From Prescottella equi (lineage in GTDB: Bacteria; Actinomycetota; Actinomycetes; Mycobacteriales; Mycobacteriaceae), in contig NZ_JAIVAH010000030.1 of the NCBI RefSeq assembly GCF_020171745.1, positions 1-64,000 on the forward strand: a stretch of DNA of 64,000 nt. Reading direction: 5' to 3'. Under the pieces are notes generated by a model that did no database searches, was not told where the DNA came from, and was given only the letters and a program-made list of their open reading frames with translations. Made by a program: the position numbers and the translations under genes. Position 1 is the first letter of the stretch. Each line of letters begins with the position of its first letter. Shown here in pieces: positions 1 to 8,212 of the stretch.

Positions 1-57
1 GTTTTGCGCACTTATCGCGAGTCCCAGCACGGGAAACACGCGACAAGTGCGCAAAAC
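1..57. repeat. Long imperfect inverted repeat (hairpin) at the window edge
   Basis: Bases 1-13 (gttttgcgcactt) are the exact reverse complement of 45-57. Inside this, 15-19 pairs with 39-43 and 23-25 with 31-33, giving one long interrupted hairpin. It lies 28 bp beyond the stop of the acyl-CoA synthetase gene. There is no T-run outside the stem, so it is not a textbook intrinsic terminator, although its outer stem carries T4/A4. It could be a bidirectional terminator or an operator of a gene left of the window. The repeat may extend beyond base 1. Confidence 0.6.
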
Positions 58-84
58 GCGAGGGGTGAGGGGCGGGAACTCGGG

Positions 85-1713
85 TCAGGAGCCCTGACGC
101 AGGATGTACCGCTGGACCTTGCCACTGGGGGTCTTGGGCAGCTGCGGGACGAAGTGCACGGTGCGCGGGTAGGCGTGCGCCGCGAACTTCTTCTTCACCA
201 ACTGCTGCAGGTCCTCCTCGAGCTCGTCGGTGCCCTCGACACCCGGCCGCAGCACGACGAACGCCTCGAGCACCTCGCCGCGCAGCTGGTCGGGCATGCC
301 GACGACCGCGGCCTCGACGACGTCGTCGTGCATCACCAGCACGCTCTCGACGTCGAACGGGCCGATGCGGTAGCCGGCCATGATGATCACGTCGTCGTCG
401 CGGGACGAGAAGAAGAACCGGCCCTGCTCGTCGACCTGGCCGGCGTCGCCGGTGATGTACCAGCGGCCGTCCGGCGTGAAGCGGGCCGCGGTCTTCTCCG
501 GGGCGTCGCTGTAGCCGGTGAACCACATGAGCGGGCTGGCATGGGTGTCGATCGCGACGCGGCCGGGGGTGTGCGGCGGGGCGATCTCGTCGGCGTCGTC
601 CGCGAGGACAGCGCAGCTCCAACCGGGCAGCGGACGGCCCATCGAGCCGGGGACGACGTCCTCGCGCAGCCCGTCGGCCCACGCGTTGATGATGAACATG
701 CCGTGCTCGGTCTGCCCGTACTGGTCGCGGACCGTCACACCCAGCTCCGCCTCCGACCACGCGATGACATCGGGCGTGAGCGGCTCGCCGGCCGACGACG
801 CGCGGCGCAGCTGCACCGATTCCGGGACGGGCGTCTCGTCGGCGCGCAGGCTGCGGTACACGGTGGGCGCGGCGGCGAAATTCGTGACGCCGAACCGCTC
901 CATCACCTGCCACGTCAGCGGCGCGGAGAACCCGGCGTGCAGCAGGATGCTGCGGGTACCGGACGCCATCGGGCCGAGCAGCGCGTAGTACAGCCCGTAC
1001 GCCCAGCCCGGATCGGCGGCGTTCCAGAACACGTCGTCCTCGCGAACGTCGAGTCCCCACTCGATGTAGGAGCGGAACGCGGCGAGCGCGCGGATCGGCA
1101 CCGGAACACCCTTCGGGGAGCCGGTGGTGCCGCTGGTGAACAAACGAACGATCGGGGCGTCGCCGCCCAGCGCCACCGCCGCACCGCGCGGATCGTCGGC
1201 GGAATGCTGCGCGAGCAGGTCGGCGAACCGCAGGACGCCGTCGCCGCCGCCTTCACCCGTGACGACGACCTGCCACGACGGGTTCACCGGCATGTCGTCG
1301 CCGGGCGCGAGCTTGTCGAGCTGGTTCTCGTCGGAGATCACGACCTTGGCACCGCTGGCCTCGAGCCGGAACGCAATCGCCGGCGTCGCGAACGCCGTGA
1401 ACAGCGGGACGTGGACGGCACCGCGTCGCCAGATACCCAGCAGTGCGACGACGAGGTCCGCGGACTTGCCCATCAGCGTGGCGACGCAGTCACCGGGCTC
1501 GACCCCGAGGTCGGCGAGGGCAGCCGCGAATCGCGTCGACTGCTCCCGCAGCCAGCCGTACGTCAGATCCGTCGAGGACAGGTCGGACTCGACGACGGTG
1601 AATGCCACCGCATCGGCCGGGTGCCGGTCGCACAGCAGTTCCGCCGCGCAGGCCTGCGGGGTGTCGTACAGCGCCAAGAGTTCGCGCACGCGGGCGGTGG
1701 TGTCGACGGTCAT
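85..1713 (-). CDS. AMP-binding acyl-CoA synthetase
   Basis: This adenylate-forming enzyme (about 542 aa) should activate a carboxylic acid to its acyl-CoA via an acyl-AMP. The ATP-binding loop TSGTTGSPKG lies near residue 195, the A5-type motif YGQTE near 330, the hinge region YITGDAG near 425, and the catalytic-lysine motif PSGKVQR about ten residues from the C terminus, so the enzyme is full length and looks active. The layout resembles medium-chain and acetyl-CoA synthetase-like enzymes; the substrate cannot be read from sequence. ATG at 1713 is preferred because AGGAG lies 5 nt upstream; a GTG at 1719 would overlap that site. It is divergent from the GAF/LuxR regulator across about 100 bp, so that regulator may control it. 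Confidence 0.9.
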   Translation of the reverse strand: MTVDTTARVRELLALYDTPQACAAELLCDRHPADAVAFTVVESDLSSTDLTYGWLREQSTRFAAALADLGVEPGDCVATLMGKSADLVVALLGIWRRGAVHVPLFTAFATPAIAFRLEASGAKVVISDENQLDKLAPGDDMPVNPSWQVVVTGEGGGDGVLRFADLLAQHSADDPRGAAVALGGDAPIVRLFTSGTTGSPKGVPVPIRALAAFRSYIEWGLDVREDDVFWNAADPGWAYGLYYALLGPMASGTRSILLHAGFSAPLTWQVMERFGVTNFAAAPTVYRSLRADETPVPESVQLRRASSAGEPLTPDVIAWSEAELGVTVRDQYGQTEHGMFIINAWADGLREDVVPGSMGRPLPGWSCAVLADDADEIAPPHTPGRVAIDTHASPLMWFTGYSDAPEKTAARFTPDGRWYITGDAGQVDEQGRFFFSSRDDDVIIMAGYRIGPFDVESVLVMHDDVVEAAVVGMPDQLRGEVLEAFVVLRPGVEGTDELEEDLQQLVKKKFAAHAYPRTVHFVPQLPKTPSGKVQRYILRQGS

Positions 1714-1816
1714 CGTCACTCCTCGTCGTCGGGGCCCGGTTCACCCCCGGGCCGTCGTGCTCCCTATGCTGCAAGTCACAGCCTCGAACCACTACCCCCG
1801 GAAAGGGGTGAAGAGG

Positions 1817-2686
1817 ATGCCGACCGACAGCACGGCCCTGCTTCGACCACGCGACCGCGACGCCCTGCGCACTGAGCTGCGCAAAGTCGCCGGCGCCGGC
1901 ATCGTTCCCGTCGTTTTCGGCGGCGAGGTCCACGACGGCACCCTGCATCTCGACGAGTTCGTCGGCACCCACACCGACGGCCTGCGCGGCCTGGCGGTGT
2001 CGGAGAGTTCGGGCCTCGGCGGACACGTCGTCGCCCGCCGCAACCCCGCGGCGGTGCACGACTACGGCCGCGCCCGCACCATCACCCACCACTACGACGG
2101 GCCGGTCCTGGCCGAGGGACTGTGCTCGGTGCTCGCGATGCCGGTCGTCGTCCGCGGGAACTCCCGTGCCGTGATGTACGCCGCGATCCGCGAACGCGTC
2201 CAGCTGGGCGACCGCATCGCGGACGTCATGATGCAGGCCGGCCGCCGCCTGGCGAACGAGATCGCGATCCGAGACGAGGTGGACCGCCGGGTGGCGCTGC
2301 TCGACGCCGCCGCGGCCGAGGCTCCGGCGCCGGGCGGGGCCGATGCCGAGGAGATCCGCGACGTACACGCGGAGCTGCGCAGCATTGCGCAGACCGTCGA
2401 CGACCCGGCGCTCCAGGAACAACTCCGCGCATTGTCCAACCGCCTCGCCGGCATCGGGTCCCCGGACGAGACCGAACGCCCCGCGCCGTCGGTCGTGCTG
2501 TCCCCGCGCGAGGTGGACGTGCTCAGCCATGCCGCACTCGGCTGCTCGAATGTCGTTATCGCCGAACGCCTGTCGGTGAAGCCCGAGACCGTCAAGAGCT
2601 ACCTGCGCAGTGCCATGAGCAAGCTCGACGCCCATTCACGTCGCGAGGCCGTGGTGTCGGCGCGGCGGTTGGGGTTGCTTCCGTAG
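1817..2686 (+). CDS. GAF-like sensor / LuxR-type transcriptional regulator
   Basis: The 289-aa protein has an N-terminal GAF-like region (about residues 20-150), a charged linker with a helical stretch, and a C-terminal LuxR/GerE helix-turn-helix starting at LSPREVDVL, with the recognition region near NVVIAERLSVKPETVKSYL. There is no receiver Asp, so it is not a classical response regulator; the GAF-like part probably senses a small molecule. ATG 1817 has AAAGGGG about 8 nt upstream. Frames extending further upstream run antisense through the acyl-CoA synthetase and are not believable. Divergence from that gene suggests local control of fatty or aromatic acid activation, which is inference. 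Confidence 0.85.
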   Translation: MPTDSTALLRPRDRDALRTELRKVAGAGIVPVVFGGEVHDGTLHLDEFVGTHTDGLRGLAVSESSGLGGHVVARRNPAAVHDYGRARTITHHYDGPVLAEGLCSVLAMPVVVRGNSRAVMYAAIRERVQLGDRIADVMMQAGRRLANEIAIRDEVDRRVALLDAAAAEAPAPGGADAEEIRDVHAELRSIAQTVDDPALQEQLRALSNRLAGIGSPDETERPAPSVVLSPREVDVLSHAALGCSNVVIAERLSVKPETVKSYLRSAMSKLDAHSRREAVVSARRLGLLP

Positions 2687-2714
2687 CCGTCGGCAGCTTC
2701 GCCAGGAACCTGAA

Positions 2715-3137
2715 CTAGAAATCGAAGCTACCGAAGTCGCCTCCCCCGAAGTCGCCTCCCCCGAAATCGCAGTAGCCCGGACCGGTGAACGACGGCGAGA
2801 CTCCGTGCTCGCGGTGCTCGTCGATCCACACGGCCGAGACCACGACGTACACTGCCACCAGCACCACGGCGATCGAGCCTCCGATCCACAGCGACACCTG
2901 CCCGAGCCTCCGGACCCGGTTCGACGCGCGGCGCGCCCCGTCGCGGTCGCCGTCGGCCCACAGCGGATGCACGTTGAACGCGTGCGTGAAGGCCGCGAAC
3001 GACAACGGCCAGAAGAAGAGCAGCGCCGCGACGGCCCAGCCGCCGTGGACGGGCGGCCGCCGTTCCGCGAGCGCGTCGGCACCACCGTTCTCGTCATCGG
3101 AGCCGTCGAACTCGGTCGAAGCAGGCATTTCGGTCAT
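2715..3137 (-). CDS. Small CD225/dispanin-like two-helix membrane protein
   Basis: The 140-aa protein has an acidic N terminus, a hydrophobic segment (about residues 33-52, WAVAALLFFWPLSFAAF), a short basic cytoplasmic-like loop with an ARRASNRVRRLGQ stretch, and a second helix (about 82-106). This two-helix/loop arrangement is typical of bacterial CD225/dispanin-like proteins, whose function is unknown. The tail is odd: a Gly/Asp/Phe stretch (GGGDFGGGDFGSFDF) coded by two tandem 15-bp units at about 2739-2768. Start could be 3137 or 3128; no strong ribosome site is visible. It is divergent from the NTF2-fold gene, so the KstR-like site between them might act on both. Confidence 0.75.
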   Translation of the reverse strand: MTEMPASTEFDGSDDENGGADALAERRPPVHGGWAVAALLFFWPLSFAAFTHAFNVHPLWADGDRDGARRASNRVRRLGQVSLWIGGSIAVVLVAVYVVVSAVWIDEHREHGVSPSFTGPGYCDFGGGDFGGGDFGSFDF

Positions 3138-3180
3138 CGCCGCAGCCTAGGGGTCGGGCGGCCGCCACACCGCATAATTC

Positions 3181-3209
3181 TGGAACACGTTCCACCTCTG
3201 TGCCATACT
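3181..3209 (+). promoter_or_regulatory. KstR-type operator overlapping a leaderless promoter
   Basis: Bases 3181-3194 read TGGAACACGTTCCA, an exact fit to the KstR consensus TNNAACNNGTTNNA, the operator of the TetR-family repressor of cholesterol catabolism in mycobacteria and rhodococci. A -10-like CATACT follows at 3204-3209, and ATG 3217 lies 7 nt further on, the spacing expected when transcription starts at the A of ATG. The operator covers the -35 area, as expected for repression. No KstR gene is in the window. Confidence 0.7.
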
Positions 3210-3216
3210 CGCGACC

Positions 3217-4017
3217 ATGTCAGCGACGCCGATCGAGACGACCACGATCATCCGCACCACCACCGCACAGGAGTTGCTCGATCTGGCGCGGCAGTCCCCC
3301 GCCGCCGTCGCGGCGCACGACAAGAAGGCCTGGCTGGAGCTGTTCGCGGACCGGCACGTGGTCGAGGACCCGGTCGGCGGCCGGCCCGTCCTGGGCGGGC
3401 TGTACGACCGTCGCAGCCACGTCCGCGGCGGCGATCCCCTCGCGCGTTTCTGGGACACGTTCATCGCACCGAACGACATCGTCTTCCACGTCGAGAACGA
3501 GGACATCGTCAGCGGCCTCGATGTGATCCGCGACGTCACGATCGAGACCCGCCTCGGCGGCGGCGTCGTGGCGAGGGCGCCGATGCACCTGGTGTACGAG
3601 ACCACGCTCGACGAGGGCGCGCCCCGCATCCGACGAATCGCCGCGCACTGGGAAGTGGCGCCGATGTTCGCTCAGGTCGCCGGTGTCGATCGTGCGAAAC
3701 TCGCTGTCGCAGCGGGTATGAGCGCCCGCATGCTGAAACTGCAGGGCCTCGGAGGGTCGCTCGCGTTCGGTCTCGCGGTCCGCAGCGTCGGCGAACGCGG
3801 CAAGCGATCGGTCCGGCGTCTGGTCGCCGACGCCAAGCGGGGCGACCGCACAGCACTCGACCTGCTCGGCGGCCAGGTGGTCGACGACGTCACCAAGGCC
3901 ATCGCGGCCGGCGACACCGTCACCGCGACCTGCACCGTCGACGGTGAGCATGCGGTGCTGTTCTGCTACCTGAACCGGAAGACGATGCAGGTAGCGCGGG
4001 CGGTCGTGTACCGGTAG
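3217..4017 (+). CDS. NTF2-like (ketosteroid isomerase-fold) protein, putative KstR regulon member
   Basis: The 266-aa protein has an N-terminal SnoaL/NTF2-like region of roughly 140 residues (pattern AHDKKAWLELFADRHVVEDPVG ... ARFWDTFIAPNDIVFH ... HLVYET) and a second region with a helix around residues 150-200 and a C-terminal beta-rich segment that may be a second half-domain. NTF2-fold proteins include ketosteroid isomerases, limonene epoxide hydrolases and non-catalytic binders; a specific reaction is not evident. No ribosome site precedes the ATG; the -10/ATG spacing predicts a leaderless mRNA. The operator points to a steroid-related job, which is inference. Confidence 0.8.
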   Translation: MSATPIETTTIIRTTTAQELLDLARQSPAAVAAHDKKAWLELFADRHVVEDPVGGRPVLGGLYDRRSHVRGGDPLARFWDTFIAPNDIVFHVENEDIVSGLDVIRDVTIETRLGGGVVARAPMHLVYETTLDEGAPRIRRIAAHWEVAPMFAQVAGVDRAKLAVAAGMSARMLKLQGLGGSLAFGLAVRSVGERGKRSVRRLVADAKRGDRTALDLLGGQVVDDVTKAIAAGDTVTATCTVDGEHAVLFCYLNRKTMQVARAVVYR

Positions 4018-4029
4018 CCAGGAGCTTCC

Positions 4030-4920
4030 CTACATGCCGCCCAATACCTCCATCATATTGATTACCGCCGGGCCCAAGATGACGATAAAGATGGTCGGCA
4101 GGATGCAGGTCATCAGGGGGAAGAGCACCTTCACCGGGACCTTCATCGCCTTCTCCTCGGCGCTCTGACGGCGCTTGAGGCGCATCTCCGACGCCTGGGT
4201 GCGCAGGACGTCGGCAATCGCGACGCCGTATTCGTCGGCTTGGATGACGGCTCGAAGGAATCTCCGCAGGTTCGGCGCCTTCGTTCTGGCCGCAAGGTCG
4301 AGATACGCGAGGCGTCTCGACTGCCCCATCTGGATGTCCTGCAGGGTCCGAATGAATTCCTCGGCCAGCGGCCCCCTTCCGTTCTTGGCCGCACGCTGCA
4401 TGGCCGACTCGAACCCGAGTCCCGCTTCCACTGCGATGGTCATCTGATCGAGAGTGTCTGCCAGTGCGAGTTCGATGGCCGCCTGACGCTCCTGACCGCG
4501 GCTGTGCAGGAGTAGTTCGGGAACGAAATACGCCAGTGCGACCGCGGCGACGGCAAAGAGGACCCGCCCGATGCTCTGTGACGAACTCACGGCGACAAGC
4601 GCCAGCAAGGCGGCACCTGCCGCGAGGACTAGCTTCATCATCGCTGCCCGCTCGGGAGCCCACATTGCAGGGCGACCGGCAAGAACATGCAGGCGTTCCA
4701 GCCTCGCCATCGTCCCTGGCGGCGACAGCAGCTTGGCGAAGCGTGCCGGCGAGATCGAAGGAGCAGTCCCCGACACAGGACTCGGCAATGCCAGCTGTGA
4801 CTGCAGATTCTGCAGGGCCGGTCCTCGCTCCGAGTCCCGGGCGCCGAGCATCAACCACACCAGCATGCCCAACGCCGCGCCCACCGACAGAGCGGCCACG
4901 AGCACCAGTGGTGGAATCAC
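4030..4920 (-). CDS. tadC: TadC-like pilus assembly membrane protein (T2SS F domain)
   Basis: This 296-aa protein of the type II secretion F family is one of two inner-membrane platform proteins for Flp pilus assembly. It has an N-terminal helix (first 25 residues), two helices around residues 95-140, the cytoplasmic F domain (QMTIAVEAGLGFESAMQ and related helices) and a C-terminal helix pair ending LGPAVINMMEVLGGM. GTG 4920 is chosen because GGGAGG lies 6 nt upstream; an earlier start would bury that site. It is last in the pilus operon, 26 nt after tadB. Confidence 0.88.
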   Translation of the reverse strand: MIPPLVLVAALSVGAALGMLVWLMLGARDSERGPALQNLQSQLALPSPVSGTAPSISPARFAKLLSPPGTMARLERLHVLAGRPAMWAPERAAMMKLVLAAGAALLALVAVSSSQSIGRVLFAVAAVALAYFVPELLLHSRGQERQAAIELALADTLDQMTIAVEAGLGFESAMQRAAKNGRGPLAEEFIRTLQDIQMGQSRRLAYLDLAARTKAPNLRRFLRAVIQADEYGVAIADVLRTQASEMRLKRRQSAEEKAMKVPVKVLFPLMTCILPTIFIVILGPAVINMMEVLGGM

Positions 4921-4946
4921 AAACACCTCCCGAAGACAGAGCAGCA

Positions 4947-6818
4947 CTAGAACTTGACCGAGACAACCTTGTTCATCCAGAGTCCACCGGCAGTCAGCAT
5001 GACGAGACCCACACCGATCATCACGTAACCAACGACGTTGTCGGTCAGCCTCGACAGGTACTCAGGGTTCGAGACCATCAGGAACGCGGTGAGTCCGAAA
5101 GGTAGTGCCATCAGCACGTAGGCCGACATCTTTCCCTCTGCAGCAAGGGCTTTCACTTGACGACGGATCTGATTCCGTTCCCGAATGGTGTGGCCCACCT
5201 GGTCGAGGACTTCGGCGAGGTCTCCCCCGACTTCCCTGTTGATCGCGATCGCCTGGGCAATCCAATTGAAGTCCTCGCTCTGCATGCGCCGAGCGACGTC
5301 GTCGAGCGAGTCACCGAGATCACGTCCCACGCGCGTCTCGTTGACGATTCGAGCGAACTCCTCCGACGTGGGACTCTCCGCTTCCCTCGACACTGCATCG
5401 AGTGCTCGCAGCATGCTGTGGCCGGCCCGAAGGTTGCTGGCGAGCAGCTGAAGCGAGTCGTCGAGCTGATCGGCGAAGGCTGCCCGTCTGCGACCCGCCA
5501 TCACCCGGAGATAGACCTTCGACAACCCCGCGGTAATCGCCGCGAGCAAGAGCGCCAACAGAATTCCCGACACGAGTAGGCCTACTGCCGCAGCGGTCAC
5601 CGCAGCGGCGCCGACCAGAGCAATGTAGTCACCGGGACGAAGCTTCAGGCCCGCCTCCTGGAGCGCCTGGGTCCGGGCTGCAATGCGCCCGCGTCGACGC
5701 AGGTTCTGGTCGATCCACTGCACCAATCGCTCCGCGAATCGGGACAGGACCGATTCCCGGCCCTCCTGCCGACCCCGCCGCTCCGCCGATATCCTGGCGG
5801 GCGCTTTGCCGACCACGGCAAGTGCGCCACCTGCAAGTGCCAGATAGCACGCCAGCAGCCCGATCACCATTCCTGTCGAGGACGCTAAGAACCCATGAGC
5901 CGCCGAAGTATCGGTCGGTGGTGTCGACGCCGCCGCGGGCAGCGTCACCGGGAACGGGTCACTCACCCGGTGCGCCATTCCGCTTCGCACACTCACCACC
6001 ACCTGGGTGTCACCGCCGACCTCCGAGCGATACCTGACGACATAGAGGTTCCCCAGCGCGCGGGCCGCCGACTGGTAGATCGCGCCGAGCGCCGCGGTGT
6101 CCTCCGCAGTGGCGTACTGACCGCGCGACTCCCGGGCAATCTGCTGCAGCAAAGCGGAATTCGTCTCCGATGTCGACATCTGCACGGTATACAGCGACGC
6201 GTGCGACCGGCTCAGCACGGTCGGTATCTCCGACATCGCGTGTGCACTCGACGTGTCGGCGCCGTCGGTCAACAACAGCAGGATGTTGTTGGGTGCTTCG
6301 CCCCGATCGAGCATCTCGGCGGCCGCGACCACCGAGTCGGCAATCGCACTGTTACCTCCCGCCCTCAGTCCGTCGATTCTGCGGAGCAGATCCTCGGTGT
6401 CCGTCGTCAGTTCCGAGATCACCTGCGGTGTCGAGGAAATCGCGACGACGCCGATGTGCGCTCCGGTCGGCGCCTGCCGCACGAAATCCGAAGCGGCCCG
6501 CTTGACGTCGTCGAGTGCCGGGCCGGACATCCCGCCGGACACATCGATCGCGAGGACAATGTCCTGCTCGGATCCCGGCTGCTGTCGGACCTCGATCTCT
6601 CGCGGCACGCCGCCCTCGGTGAGCGCGAATGTATCCGGTTCGATGGGCTGCCCCGCGAGACTGGGCGGCGCGAGGATGGAGACCTCGGCGTCGGGCAGTC
6701 GGGTGGTGTCGACGGCTGCGACCTGGACTGCATCCGGATCGGCATCGTCCGCACCGGCAGGAATCCCCAACAAACCCACTCCGAGGGCGAGCACCACGGC
6801 CACCACGAACCGTCTCAT
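4947..6818 (-). CDS. tadB: vWA-TadB fusion: secreted vWA domain joined to a T2SS F platform protein
   Basis: The 623-aa protein is about twice the usual TadB length. Residues 1-23 are a signal peptide; about 86-255 form a von Willebrand A domain with IDVSGGMSG at 91-99 and LTDGADTS at 183-190; 312-337 is a membrane helix; 400-435 are two further helices; about 446-560 is the F domain; and two C-terminal helices follow. The vWA part should therefore be outside and the F domain inside. The metal site is degenerate: DxSxS reads D92-V-S94-G-G96, and the usual Thr region is GGNSA. ATG 6818 overlaps the tadA stop by 4 nt (ATGA), implying coupled translation. TadB homologues normally lack vWA, which is usually part of TadG. 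Confidence 0.9.
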   Translation of the reverse strand: MRRFVVAVVLALGVGLLGIPAGADDADPDAVQVAAVDTTRLPDAEVSILAPPSLAGQPIEPDTFALTEGGVPREIEVRQQPGSEQDIVLAIDVSGGMSGPALDDVKRAASDFVRQAPTGAHIGVVAISSTPQVISELTTDTEDLLRRIDGLRAGGNSAIADSVVAAAEMLDRGEAPNNILLLLTDGADTSSAHAMSEIPTVLSRSHASLYTVQMSTSETNSALLQQIARESRGQYATAEDTAALGAIYQSAARALGNLYVVRYRSEVGGDTQVVVSVRSGMAHRVSDPFPVTLPAAASTPPTDTSAAHGFLASSTGMVIGLLACYLALAGGALAVVGKAPARISAERRGRQEGRESVLSRFAERLVQWIDQNLRRRGRIAARTQALQEAGLKLRPGDYIALVGAAAVTAAAVGLLVSGILLALLLAAITAGLSKVYLRVMAGRRRAAFADQLDDSLQLLASNLRAGHSMLRALDAVSREAESPTSEEFARIVNETRVGRDLGDSLDDVARRMQSEDFNWIAQAIAINREVGGDLAEVLDQVGHTIRERNQIRRQVKALAAEGKMSAYVLMALPFGLTAFLMVSNPEYLSRLTDNVVGYVMIGVGLVMLTAGGLWMNKVVSVKF

Positions 6819-8212
6819 GCCCGCCCCCGGAAGGGCTCTCCCACCCCGAACACACTCGGCGACAGTGCAATACCGAGATCCCGGAACTTGTCGGTGAACC
6901 GTGGCCGCACACCCGTGGGCTGAGGTTTGCCGAGGAATCGCCCGCGCGCATCGACCCCGGCGCTGTAGTCGAACAGGAACGCGTCCTGCAGGGTGACGAT
7001 CTCACCCTCCATGCCCTGCACCTCGGTCACATGGGTGACCCGACGCGTACCGTCCCGCAATCGGGTGAGCTGGACGATCACATCGACCGCCGAGGCGATC
7101 TGCTCCCGGATGGCCCGCAACGGCAAATCCATACCGGCCATCAGCACGAGCGTCTCCAGCCGGGCAATGGCGTCGCGCGGCGAGTTCGCATGCACCGTCG
7201 ACAGCGAGCCGTCATGGCCGGTGTTCATGGCCTGCAGCATGTCCAGACTCTCGCCGCCGCGGCACTCGCCGACCACGATCCGGTCCGGGCGCATACGCAG
7301 CGAGTTCCGGACCAGGTCACGGATCGTTACTGCGCCCTTGCCCTCGATGTTCGGCGGGCGGCTCTCGAGCCGCACCACATGGTCCTGCTGGAGCTGGAGC
7401 TCGACCGCATCCTCGATCGTGACGATCCGTTCTCCCTCCGGGATGAACGACGACAGCACGTTCAGCAGCGTGGTCTTGCCCGTACCGGTGCCGCCCGACA
7501 CGATGACGTTCAATCGGGCCTGCACACAGGCGTCCAGCAACTCGGCCATCTCGGGCGAGAGGGTGCCGAACGCGACGAGATCGTCGACCTGGAACGGATC
7601 CTTGGAGAACTTTCGGATCGTGAGCGACGAGCCGTTGAACGCCAACGGCGGGATCACGGCATTAACGCGGGAACCGTCGGCCAGACGGGCATCGACCAGC
7701 GGCGAGGATTCGTCGATACGACGACCGACCGCGGCCACGATCCGTTCGATCACCCGACGCAGGTGTGCCTCGTCTGCGAACCGGGCGGAGCTGCGGGTGA
7801 GGGTGCCGTCACGTTCGACATAGACCATGTCGTGGCTGTTGACCATGATCTCGGTGACCGACGGGTCGTCGAGCAAACGTTGCAACGGACCGTGGCCCAG
7901 CACCTCGTCGCCGACCTCGCGTAGCAGTCGCTGCCGCTCGTCGAAGGTGAGCGGCGTCGCCTCCTGCTCGACGATCATGGCTAGTTCCTCACGCACCAGG
8001 GTGTGGAGCTGCTCCTCGCTCAACGAGGAATCGTTGAAGCGCGTGCCGATCCGGGTGTACAGGGCCGCACTCGCACGGTCCTTCAATTCCGCTAGCGCGT
8101 CCGCCGGCGGCGGGGACGCCTTGGGCCGCACCGGCTTTCCGACTGCGGGCGGTGCGGCGGCTTCGGTGGGTGCAGCACCGCGTACGGCCTCCAGCCGTTG
8201 GGACAGTCTCAC
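6815..8212 (-). CDS. tadA: TadA/CpaF secretion ATPase for Flp pili
   Basis: This hexameric traffic ATPase (465 aa) powers pilus assembly on the cytoplasmic face. The N-terminal domain covers residues 1-200. The Walker A motif GGTGTGKTT lies at about 240-248, the acidic Asp box IEDAVELQL around 266-274, Walker B RIVVGECRGGE at 311-321, and the His box GHDGSLSTVHANS at 332-344, all intact. GTG 8212 overlaps the cpaE stop by 4 nt (GTGA), which fixes the start; longer upstream frames encode Gly/Ser low-complexity sequence antisense to nothing useful. The partners TadB and TadC are directly downstream. Confidence 0.94.
   Translation of the reverse strand: MRLSQRLEAVRGAAPTEAAAPPAVGKPVRPKASPPPADALAELKDRASAALYTRIGTRFNDSSLSEEQLHTLVREELAMIVEQEATPLTFDERQRLLREVGDEVLGHGPLQRLLDDPSVTEIMVNSHDMVYVERDGTLTRSSARFADEAHLRRVIERIVAAVGRRIDESSPLVDARLADGSRVNAVIPPLAFNGSSLTIRKFSKDPFQVDDLVAFGTLSPEMAELLDACVQARLNVIVSGGTGTGKTTLLNVLSSFIPEGERIVTIEDAVELQLQQDHVVRLESRPPNIEGKGAVTIRDLVRNSLRMRPDRIVVGECRGGESLDMLQAMNTGHDGSLSTVHANSPRDAIARLETLVLMAGMDLPLRAIREQIASAVDVIVQLTRLRDGTRRVTHVTEVQGMEGEIVTLQDAFLFDYSAGVDARGRFLGKPQPTGVRPRFTDKFRDLGIALSPSVFGVGEPFRGRA

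Noticed and set aside
4-1875. Long plus-strand frame antisense to the acyl-CoA synthetase
   Set aside because: It encodes Arg/Gly/Asp-rich sequence with no domain, while the minus strand has all adenylate-forming motifs. It is a GC-rich shadow frame.
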